In this document: piece after piece, positions 8,016 to 15,600 of the stretch
How positions within the stretch are numbered: position 1 is the first letter of the stretch
Layout: each line of letters opens with the position of its first letter
Assembly (NCBI GenBank): GCA_900546385.1
Contig: URCT01000042.1
Location: 1-18,898 of the forward strand
Reading direction: 5' to 3'
Length of the DNA stretch: 18,898 bases
From: an uncultured Eubacteriales bacterium
GTDB lineage: Bacteria > Bacillota > Clostridia > Oscillospirales > CAG-382
Translations under genes and position numbers: made by a program
The notes under the pieces: generated by a model
The model's database searches: none
The model's input: only the letters and a program-made list of their open reading frames with translations
Told to the model about the DNA's origin: nothing

Positions 8016-8729
8016 TTATCCGTGCATTTCTTCAATGTGATAAATATAGTCCAGCGTTTTGAGAGCTTCGATGATTTCCTTGTGCGTTTTGTATTTTTTC
8101 AGCTCCGCGCTGTCGATGGAAATGGCGATGGAATACACGCTGAGACCCGAATTGACATACGCCGGATTGGATTCGATATCGTCGATGAAAAGTCCTAAGC
8201 GGCGGATAACCGTAACGAAATCCTGCAAATATTCGCTGCTCTTTAATTCCAAATGCACTTCAAAGTGGTTGGAACGGTTTTTGAGATAGGTCTCAAACGC
8301 CGGAAACAGCGACAGACAGCACAAAAGCGCGGCAAACGACACAAGCGTCACGGTATAAAGCCCGGCACCGGCGGTAAGACCGATGATGCCGGTCGCCCAA
8401 AGTCCCATGGAGGTGGTTAAGCCTTTGATTTGGTTGCGAGAGCTGAATAACATGGAATTAACGCTGATGATGGCGGCGGCAATGACGGTGGAAGCGGAAA
8501 TGATGTACAGCTCATCGCCTTTGGCGGATAAATAAATGTCAAGAAGCATCGCGACCGTTGACGCAAGCGACACCAAGATAAACGTGCGAAGACCGGCCGA
8601 ATGCCGCTTGCTGGAACGCTCACAGCCGATGACGGCGGCTAAAGCAACCGAAAGCAGAATGCGGAAAATGACCGCTGCTGCGCCGATTTCAACCGACCAT
8701 GCGCCAAGTCTTGTTGCAATGGGATCCAT
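8016..8729 (-). CDS. MgtC/SapB family membrane protein
   Basis: A membrane protein of the MgtC family, whose members are linked to magnesium and pH homeostasis and, in pathogens, to survival in phagocytes; the biochemical activity remains unclear. The 237-residue product shows the family signature near the N-terminus: GCERSSKRHSAGLRT at 35-49, corresponding to the conserved 'G.ER......AGLRT', after a first membrane helix (about 18-35). More helices follow to about residue 145. The C-terminal part (about 153-237) is soluble, like the ACT-type domain of MgtC proteins. It starts 33 bases after the antiporter gene on the same strand, so the two form an operon. On the minus strand, AGAGAGG lies ten bases before the ATG. 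The pairing with an antiporter points to ion or pH homeostasis. Confidence 0.88.
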   Translation of the reverse strand: MDPIATRLGAWSVEIGAAAVIFRILLSVALAAVIGCERSSKRHSAGLRTFILVSLASTVAMLLDIYLSAKGDELYIISASTVIAAAIISVNSMLFSSRNQIKGLTTSMGLWATGIIGLTAGAGLYTVTLVSFAALLCCLSLFPAFETYLKNRSNHFEVHLELKSSEYLQDFVTVIRRLGLFIDDIESNPAYVNSGLSVYSIAISIDSAELKKYKTHKEIIEALKTLDYIYHIEEMHG

Positions 8730-8762
8730 AAAAACATAACCTCTCTTTCTTTCGCTTTGCCT

Positions 8763-10208
8763 TTACCAGCGTCCGGCTTGCCGTTTGCGTTGCGGAAAGG
8801 CGGCGTTGTACTGTTCCTCTGCGGCACTTGTAAAGGCTTTTTCCTCCTCGGAATCGAGGTGCGGCGGCAACTCCTCTTGAATTTTCTGAATGCGCTCGAT
8901 TAGCAGCTCCAGCTGTGTTTTCGGCACGCCGTTTTCTGCGGTTTCCTCGTCGAGCGGCACGATATCCTCAAGCTTTGTGGAGTAGGATTTGGATAAGTAC
9001 AGTGACAATTTCGCGCAGGGCGGTCCGATTAACTCATACAGAACGCTTGACGCGAGAATGACCGTCTCCAGTGCCGCACCGTGTGTGCCGCCAAGCGTCC
9101 GCGCACCGAGCGCGGCAAGCCCGATGGCAACGCCTGCCTGCGGAATGAGCGCAAGACCCAAATAGTTTCGCACCTCTTTGGACTTCTTCACGGCGATACA
9201 GCCGAAGAAAGCACCGGCATATTTGCCGAGGATGCGCGTTAAAAAGTAGGCAACGCCGATCACGGCAAGCGGAACGGTTCCGACTGCATCGGATGGGTTG
9301 AACAATGCACCTAAGTCAAAGCTGAGTCCCGACCGGACAAAGAACAGAAGCAATAACGGCGGACTGAAATAGTTGAGCTGCTTGAACAGTTTGTCGTCGT
9401 TTGTCACGTTGATGTAAACCGTGCCCATGGACATACAGCCGAGTAACGGTGACACATCAAACAGCGCGCAAATGCCGCAAAAGCCGAATAGCAGTGCGAT
9501 CGAGACGATCAGGCGGTTATCCGTGCTGTGCTTATATAACGACAGCTTCATGATGAATCCGAACACACAGCCAAGAAGCAAAACGCCGAGGTTGACCGCA
9601 ATCGGTTTTATCACGCTCATGATATGGAACGCCGCTTCCGAAACCGACGATACGGCAAGCGAAATGCATAGCCCATACGCCACAAGCGCGACAATATCGT
9701 CGAGTGCCACGACCTGCAAAAGCGTGTTGACAAAATCGCCCTTTGCGCCGGTCTGCCGGATGGTCATCACGGTGGAAGCCGGTGCGGTTGCCGAAGCAAG
9801 TGCCGCCAAAACGAGCGAGAACGCAAGGTTGACACCGAGAAGAAAATACGTGACCGCAAACACCAAAAGCGACGCCATTAACGCCTCTGCCACTGTGATG
9901 ACAACGACCTTTAGGCCGTTCTTTTTGAGGGTGTCGAGCTTAAAATATTCGCCGGTGCTGAAGGCGATAAACGCAAGCGCAATGTCGGCAAGGAACGACA
10001 TCCCGTCGATGACGGTTTTCGGCACAAGATTTAAGCAATACGGCCCGATGAGGATGCCGGCTAAGATATAGGCCGTGACGTTCGGCAGTTTTAGGCGTTT
10101 GGTGATGCGTGTCAGCAAAAAGCCGAACAACAGCATAAAAGCAACCGAAATGATGACCGTCGCCACGCCCGACGCGGATTGGATGTGCTTTGACAGGTTT
10201 TCGAGCAT
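8763..10208 (-). CDS. Cation:proton antiporter, CPA2 (Kef/NapA-like) family
   Basis: A monovalent cation/proton antiporter of the CPA2 family in the cytoplasmic membrane. The 481-residue product is almost entirely hydrophobic helices (about 12-13) up to roughly residue 415. Recognisable points are LPNVTAYILAGILIGP at 41-56, the unwound helix-4 motif TAPAST at 141-146, and the proton/ion-binding acidic pair Asp170-Asp171 in ALDDIVALVAYG, where electrogenic members usually carry DD and electroneutral ones ND. The C-terminal tail (about 415-481) is charged and has no TrkA-N/RCK domain, so it is not a full Kef channel protein. The minus-strand ribosome binding site AAGGAG lies seven bases before the ATG. 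It is first in a two-gene operon with the MgtC-family gene and is divergent from the LysR regulator, its likely controller. Confidence 0.9.
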   Translation of the reverse strand: MLENLSKHIQSASGVATVIISVAFMLLFGFLLTRITKRLKLPNVTAYILAGILIGPYCLNLVPKTVIDGMSFLADIALAFIAFSTGEYFKLDTLKKNGLKVVVITVAEALMASLLVFAVTYFLLGVNLAFSLVLAALASATAPASTVMTIRQTGAKGDFVNTLLQVVALDDIVALVAYGLCISLAVSSVSEAAFHIMSVIKPIAVNLGVLLLGCVFGFIMKLSLYKHSTDNRLIVSIALLFGFCGICALFDVSPLLGCMSMGTVYINVTNDDKLFKQLNYFSPPLLLLFFVRSGLSFDLGALFNPSDAVGTVPLAVIGVAYFLTRILGKYAGAFFGCIAVKKSKEVRNYLGLALIPQAGVAIGLAALGARTLGGTHGAALETVILASSVLYELIGPPCAKLSLYLSKSYSTKLEDIVPLDEETAENGVPKTQLELLIERIQKIQEELPPHLDSEEEKAFTSAAEEQYNAAFPQRKRQAGRW

Positions 10209-10267
10209 TCTTTGACTCCTTTACAGAATTGTTTTTGGAGATTTAACAAAAAAACGCCTCGCAGGGC

Positions 10268-10296
10268 TTGAAAAATCATACTCTATATGATACACT
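10268..10296 (+). promoter_or_regulatory. Promoter of the lysR gene, overlapping the antiporter promoter
   Basis: TTGAAA (10268-10273) and TACACT (10291-10296) are separated by 17 bases on the plus strand, 64 bases before the lysR start codon. The palindrome at 10275-10291 fills the spacer, so one bound protein would affect both directions. This fits the autorepression usual for LysR regulators. Confidence 0.45.
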
Positions 10297-10314
10297 ATTT
10301 ATGCATAAAGTCAA
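10275..10314 (-). promoter_or_regulatory. Promoter of the antiporter-mgtC operon with operator-like palindrome
   Basis: Read on the minus strand, TTGACT (10309-10314) and TATCAT (10287-10292) are separated by 16 bases. A perfect interrupted palindrome ATCATA-CTCTA-TATGAT (10275-10291) covers the -10 box. It is a candidate binding site for the divergent LysR protein, though its spacing is not the textbook T-N11-A. Confidence 0.55.
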
Positions 10315-10359
10315 GTTATATTTTTTTAGAGTTACATAAATTTACGGAATGGAGACGCT

Positions 10360-11262
10360 ATGTTAGACATTAAGCTTGCGACGCTGTTGACGGTTGCAAA
10401 AGAGAAAAATTTTACCAAGGCCGCCGAAAAGCTGTCGCTTACGCAGCCGGCGGTCAGCCACCATATCGGGCAGTTAGAGGACGAACTCGGCACGCGCATT
10501 TTTGTGCGCGCCAAAACGGGCTTGCGCCTGACGCCGGAGGGCGAAATCGTGCTTCGCTATGCCGAACGCTTGCGGTCGCTTTACGACAAAATGTTAGAGG
10601 AATTGAACGACAGCGAACGCCATATGACAAAGATCCGCGTCGGCATTACACACACGGCGGAAAGCAACTTGATCACCGAAATTCTTGCCAAATACGGTGC
10701 CCAAGAAGATAACATTACGATAACGGTTATTACGGATACCATAAAACATCTTTATACTATGCTTGCCGCCTATCAGCTCGATTTGGCGTTTATCGAAGGA
10801 AAACCGAGCGATTCCGCCTTCCATCACATCCTTCTCGACACGGATTATCTTGCCTGTGTGCTGCCCGTGACACATCCGCTTGCCGCGCATTCGATGGTTT
10901 CGCTTGCCGAATTAAAAAACGAGCAAATGATCTTGCGGCTGCCATCCTCCGGCACGCGCCGCCTGTTTGAAGCGGCACTTCTCAGCATCAACGAATCCAT
11001 TCATTCCTTTAATATTGCCATGGAGGTCGATAACATCGCAACGATCAAGGATTTGATCCGCAAGGAGCTTGGCGTTTCGATTTTACCGAAAAGCGCGTGC
11101 ATGGACGAACTAAAAAAAGGCAAGCTTGCCGTGCTGCCGATTGAAAACTTGAGTATGCCGCGCGAAATGAACATCGTGTATAACCGTGATTTTTCACACA
11201 CCGAAATCTTGCACGATCTTGTCAAGCTGTACCGCGAGGAAGAACGCAAGGCGAACGCTTGA
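10360..11262 (+). CDS. LysR-family transcriptional regulator
   Basis: A DNA-binding regulator of the LysR family. The 300-residue length is typical. The N-terminal winged helix-turn-helix is clear: NFTKAAEKLSLTQPAVSHHI at 17-36, then LEDELGTRIFVRAKTGLRLT, the family signature. A linker helix (about 60-85) leads to the two-lobed effector-binding domain (about 90-295), which would sense a small molecule; the ligand cannot be deduced. GGAG lies about eight bases before the ATG. The gene is divergent from the antiporter/mgtC operon with overlapping promoters and a shared palindrome, so it probably controls that operon and itself. It ends at a terminator shared with the convergent AraC-family gene. 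Confidence 0.92.
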   Translation: MLDIKLATLLTVAKEKNFTKAAEKLSLTQPAVSHHIGQLEDELGTRIFVRAKTGLRLTPEGEIVLRYAERLRSLYDKMLEELNDSERHMTKIRVGITHTAESNLITEILAKYGAQEDNITITVITDTIKHLYTMLAAYQLDLAFIEGKPSDSAFHHILLDTDYLACVLPVTHPLAAHSMVSLAELKNEQMILRLPSSGTRRLFEAALLSINESIHSFNIAMEVDNIATIKDLIRKELGVSILPKSACMDELKKGKLAVLPIENLSMPREMNIVYNRDFSHTEILHDLVKLYREEERKANA

Positions 11263-11281
11263 AAGCGAAGACAAAACAAAA

Positions 11282-11307
11282 GGAGCTGCCGCAGCAGTTC
11301 CTTTTTT
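11282..11307. terminator. Bidirectional terminator between the LysR and AraC genes
   Basis: GGAGCTGC (11282-11289) pairs with GCAGTTCC (11294-11301), an 8-bp stem with one G-U pair and a four-base loop. TTTTTT follows, and an A-rich tract before the stem supplies T runs for the minus strand. It lies between convergent genes. Confidence 0.88.
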
Positions 11308-11311
11308 GTGT

Positions 11312-11350
11312 TTATTGAGTCGGTTTTTTGCGCTTATTGAGTTGGTTTTT
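11312..11350. repeat. 22-bp tandem duplication at the end of the AraC-family gene
   Basis: TTATTGAGTCGGTTTTT (11312-11328) is repeated as TTATTGAGTTGGTTTTT (11334-11350), offset by 22 bases with one mismatch. The duplication copies the last codons and stop (Lys-Pro-Thr-Gln-stop) of the minus-strand regulator, so a second, out-of-use stop lies just beyond the real one. It is probably a slippage event. Confidence 0.75.
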
Positions 11351-12407
11351 CACGTTTTTTGCCGTGTTTTTTTCGCTTTGCCTTGTATTCGTCCAAATAG
11401 CCGTAGTATATCAGCGCGCCGACCTCGGTGTTTTTTTCATCCGCAACCTTGCTTAATTTGCGGTATTGCAGCGGCGTGCAATAGGCCAGCCGCTTGAAAA
11501 AACGGTAGAAATACGTCTTTTCAAGGCCGATGATGCTGCCGATCTTTTCAATCGGGATATCGGTTTCCTTTAGCAGACGTACTGCATGGTTGAAGCGATA
11601 TTGCTCCACCAAATCCGAAAAGCCGCTTCCGGTGTGTTTTATAAGAATGCGGTGTATCTGCGCCGGAGAATAGCCGAATTTGTGACTGATCTCACCGAGC
11701 GTAATGGTGCTGTAATTGTCGCGGATATAATTGGAAATCTGCGCGATTTTATCCTGATACGAGGTGTTTCCGCTGCCGATGACCGATAAGGCTTCGTCGG
11801 CTTCGGCTAACAAAAGTAACAGCAAGAATTCCTCAAACCGGCGTTTTAACAGCTGGATCAACAGGGAGGAGGTCTGGCGCGTTTGCTTTAGCGAACGGAT
11901 GGCAGCGACAATCTCTTCGTTTTTGTCTACATTTAGTATTGCATAATGCTTTTGCTCAACCACGGCGGCAAGCAAGGCCGACGGCGAGGACGCGCACAAG
12001 TCTTTTTTGAGGTCGGCAAAGTAGATTTTGTCCACCAAAATGTTGAAGCCGACGCAATTGGCGGGCGGATAAATGGAATGGAACACATCCGGATGCAGCA
12101 GAACGAATTCGTTTTGGTGGATGCTGTAAAACTGATCTTCAATGTATTCGTATAACGTTCCAGCAAGTACCAGATTGAATTCATAGTAATCGTGCTTGTG
12201 CATACCGACGAGAACATCCTCCGACAGCGGCGTGACGACGATCTTGCGGTCGGCGGAGGTGCGGCTCAAATCAAACCAAAAGGTCCGCTCGGCGTTTTGT
12301 TCATGCAGCTTTTCGGCATATTCGGTCATTAGCTCACGAATGACCGGTTCGGAGCTTTCATGAACCCATTTTTGCTCAATATGGTCATATACGATTTTGG
12401 TCGGCAT
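11334..12407 (-). CDS. AraC-family transcriptional regulator with N-terminal cupin
   Basis: A transcription regulator of the AraC family. In its 357 residues, about 60-125 form a cupin-like sensor with the HKHDYYEFNLVLAG stretch (70-83) and the HPDVFHSIYP end strand (105-114). About 140-215 are helical linker. The two helix-turn-helix units lie at about 237-256 (LGEISHKFGYSPAQIHRI) and 287-308 (IEKIGSIIGLEKTYFYRFF), followed by the family's TPLQYRKL ending. About 38 extra residues, ending in a very basic tail, follow the DNA-binding domain, which in most members is at the very C-terminus. The minus-strand AAGGAG is eight bases before the ATG. It is divergent from the SLH-anchored enzyme gene, and proteins of this type usually activate the adjacent sugar gene in response to a sugar. 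Confidence 0.92.
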   Translation of the reverse strand: MPTKIVYDHIEQKWVHESSEPVIRELMTEYAEKLHEQNAERTFWFDLSRTSADRKIVVTPLSEDVLVGMHKHDYYEFNLVLAGTLYEYIEDQFYSIHQNEFVLLHPDVFHSIYPPANCVGFNILVDKIYFADLKKDLCASSPSALLAAVVEQKHYAILNVDKNEEIVAAIRSLKQTRQTSSLLIQLLKRRFEEFLLLLLLAEADEALSVIGSGNTSYQDKIAQISNYIRDNYSTITLGEISHKFGYSPAQIHRILIKHTGSGFSDLVEQYRFNHAVRLLKETDIPIEKIGSIIGLEKTYFYRFFKRLAYCTPLQYRKLSKVADEKNTEVGALIYYGYLDEYKAKRKKHGKKREKPTQ

Positions 12408-12434
12408 GGCAGAAGCTCCTTTGGCGTTTTTTTC

Positions 12435-12463
12435 ATTGTATCACCTTATGGGAAAAATGTCAA
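12435..12463 (-). promoter_or_regulatory. Strong promoter of the AraC-family gene
   Basis: On the minus strand a perfect TTGACA (12458-12463) is followed after exactly 17 bases by TACAAT (12435-12440), five of six -10 positions. This is the best sigma-A promoter in the window. The leader would be about 20 bases, enough for the ribosome binding site. Confidence 0.85.
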
Positions 12464-12508
12464 CCGCAGGAAGAACCGAAAACGGCTTTTTTGAAAAATG
12501 ACGATGGA

Positions 12509-12586
12509 TGTAAGTTTTTCGTGGAATGGTGCAAGTTTTGTATATTGAAAAATCGGTGGGTTTCTGTTATTCTTATGGTGTAAAAT
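12509..12586 (+). promoter_or_regulatory. Putative AraC-type operator and promoter of the SLH enzyme gene
   Basis: TGTAAGTTTT (12509-12518) and TGCAAGTTTT (12530-12539) are direct repeats whose starts are 21 bases apart, two helical turns, as for half-sites of AraC-family dimers. A -10-like TAAAAT lies at 12581-12586, but I find no convincing -35 at 16-18 bases, as expected of an activator-dependent promoter. The repeats would sit roughly 55-85 bases before transcription start. The divergent AraC-family gene is the obvious candidate regulator. Confidence 0.5.
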
Positions 12587-12669
12587 AAACAGGAAGTCTG
12601 CTTCAAACAGTCGTTTTGTATCGCAGAATTACCGAAAAAAGCTTAAAACACGAAAAAGGAGACTTAGGT

Positions 12670-15600
12670 ATGCTCAAAAAACTGTTGATCGCCTTACTTG
12701 CCGTCGGCACGCTGACGCTCGGCGCATCCGCCGCATTTGTCAAGACCGAAACCTATGCGGACGGCACGTTTCACGACATTCCGAGCACCGAATGGTATGC
12801 CGCAGAGGTGGCAGGTGCGTATGAACTCGGCCTTATGAACGGCGTCGGCGCGAATCTGTTCGACCCGAACGGCTCAGTCACTGTCGCAGAGGCCATCACC
12901 ATGGCCGCACGCGCACACGCGCTGTATTTAAACGAAACCATTCCGGATGCTTCCGGCGAATGGTATGCCAAATATGTTTCTTATGCCAAGACTGCCGGAA
13001 TTATCGCGGATGAATTCACCGCCGCCGATTTTGACCGTCCGGCAACCCGAAGCGAGGTAGCCGAGCTGTTCCGCAAGGCAATGTCTGCGGATTGGTTTAC
13101 GGCTGTTAACACGGTTTCCGCTATTCCCGACGTTCCCGAAGATGCGTCCTTCCGCGACGGCTTGCTTCTTTTGTACAATGCCGGTGTCGTTATGGGCAGC
13201 GATTCGTTCGGCACGTTCAATCCCGATGCAAATATTATCCGTGCTGAAGCGGCGGCTATCATCAACCGTGTGGCACTTCCCGAAAAACGGCTTCACAAGA
13301 CGCTTGACAAGGTTTCGTATTCCGACGCGTATCTGCTCGCGCAGAGCACGACCATGTCCGGCAGCAAGGAAGGCATTGCCTCTGGGTGGCTGCTCGATAA
13401 CCGCGGCGGCACGCCCCGAAAGACGCTTGCCGAGGAAGGCTATTCGTCGCTGTTCGACAAGGATACCGAAGCCGGAACGGCGTATATCCGCGAATTCAAC
13501 AAATTCTCGACCGGAAAGGTCACGCTGGATACCGCGTTTTCCGCCAAGGGCGAAGGCGTGTATCTCGAATACCGCAATGACAGCGGCGATGCGGTCTACC
13601 GTGCCGAGATAAAGGATAACGCATGGCAGTTATTAAATGCCGACGGCAGTTATACCAAACTGTGCGACCTCGGCGATACGGTCAATTTTACGTTCTATGT
13701 AACGGTTGACCTTGACAATCTGCGCAGCAATACAATTATCAATAAAAAAGACTGCGGCACTTATCCACTTTCGGTTTCGGCGGACAAGGCGAATATCTTA
13801 AACTTCCGCTTTGCCACGACCGAAAAGAGCACCGGCATGTTAACGCCCGGCAAGACCGAAATGTTTGTTAACTACGCGGTTTACGACAACTTTGATTACG
13901 ATGAGCAGGATGCGCTTCCGTTCGATTGGACGGGCGACGCGGTCGCCAAGGATTATGCCTTGCTGCTTGAAAAAGGTACAGCCGGCAAGTATTTCGGTGC
14001 GGTCAGCGGAACTGTCGTTGCCGAATTTGAAATGTTTCTCCCGAAGAATGAAAATGTCACCTATACGCTCACGCACGACGGCGAAGCAGTGGCGGCATTC
14101 GAAGCCAAGGACGGCGTTTTCACCGTTAACGGCACGACGGTCTATACCGACGCGGTTGCAAATCTTTGGTATCGTCTGCGTTTCGAGCTTGACACATCAA
14201 GCAAGACCGTGCTTGTCAAGGTCAACGGAAGAAAGACCGAGACGGTTCCGTTTGCATCAAAAGCCTCAAGCGTCAGCGCGCTGTCTTTCGAAAATAAGTC
14301 GGAAACGGGAATTTATCTCGATAAAGTGCGCGTTTACCGCACCTTTGAGCATGCCGATTATGTCCCGGTGCCTGTCAAGCCGGCCGGAGAGGACAAATAT
14401 ATTGTCGGTTTAAATGTCTGCCCGTTGTGGCAGAACGGCAAGCATATGGGCTGGTCGTGCATTACGCCGTTTGACGATATCAAGCCGGTGCTCGGCTATT
14501 ACGACGAGGGCAGACCCGAAACGGCAGACTGGGAAATCAAGTACCTTGTCGAACATGGCGTGGATTTCCAGGCGTTCTGCGTGTTCTTCACCAAAAAGAA
14601 CGGCTCCGTGTGTCTTGACAACGACGGCTATCCGCATTTATACGAAGGCTTCATGAACGCAAAATATGCGGATATGACCAAGTTCTGCGCCATTCTCGAA
14701 ACGGCAAACGCGGCCTCCGCGTCAACTCTTGAAGAGTGGAAGAACGCGTATGTGCCGTATATCATCGAAAATCTCATCAAGGACGAACGGTATGTCGTCA
14801 TCGACAACAAGCCGCTTATCATGGTGTTCGGTTCGGGTACGATCAAGAAGCGCGCCGGCGGCGTGGAGCAGGCAAGAGCTATGTTTGACTACCTCGAAGA
14901 GGAAGTCAAAAAGCTCGGCTATGACGGCGTGCTCTTCTTAGGCTCGGTCGGTCCGGGCTCGAATGTCGACGAATATGCCGCTCTCGGTTATGACGGCAAT
15001 TTTGCTTACAACTGGGGCACAAACGGCTACAAGCTTGACGAAAACAAGAAGTGGAACCTGAATTATGCCGATAACGCCGAAAGCACAGGCGTTTACAATA
15101 TTCCGACGGTTTCGGTCGGCTTCAACAACGTAGGCTGGGCGCGTGTACGCTATCCGATGGCCGGTATGAGCGATTTCAAATCGGCTCTTGCCTGGGTGCG
15201 TGACGAATATCTGCCGAAGTATGCGAAAGAGAGCTGGCAGAAGAATTTCATGATGCTCTCGACCTGGAACGAGTACGGCGAAGGCACGTTTATGATGCCG
15301 ACGACCGACGAAAAGGGCTTCGGCTATCTCGACGCCGTTCGCGAGGTGTTTACCGGCGAAAAGGCAAACGCTTCTGTCAATACCGTTCCGACCGACGCAC
15401 AAAAAGAACGTATCAACCACCTTTATCCGCAATACAGACGGTTATTACGTCGCGAGGGCTACGATGTGGCGCTCGATACGGAATCCGATCCGCTTATCGC
15501 GGCTGCTTCTGTTGATTTTGCTGCGGCAAAGGCCTCTGATTATGTCACCTTCAATATCCGTGACGGTGTTATCGGGGCAGACGGCTTTACGGGCATCTCT

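Noticed and set aside
9421..10071. A 216-codon plus-strand open frame opposite the antiporter gene.
   Set aside because: Its product is a Ser/Thr/Ala-rich sequence typical of the reverse of membrane-helix codons, while the antiporter motifs are clear on the minus strand.
10240..10270. On the minus strand, GCCCTGCGAGGC followed by seven T in the antiporter leader looks like an attenuator.
   Set aside because: The stem is only four pairs with a bulge and a three-base loop, too weak to call a terminator or attenuator without folding data.
12470..12500. CCGAAAACGGCTTTTTT between the AraC-family gene and the SLH enzyme gene resembles a terminator.
   Set aside because: Only three base pairs form, and the position between divergent genes gives it nothing to terminate.
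12616..12669. An 18-residue N-terminal extension of the SLH enzyme from a TTG at 12616.
   Set aside because: It would place charged residues before the signal peptide, and the AAGGAG at 12656-12661 clearly serves the ATG at 12670.
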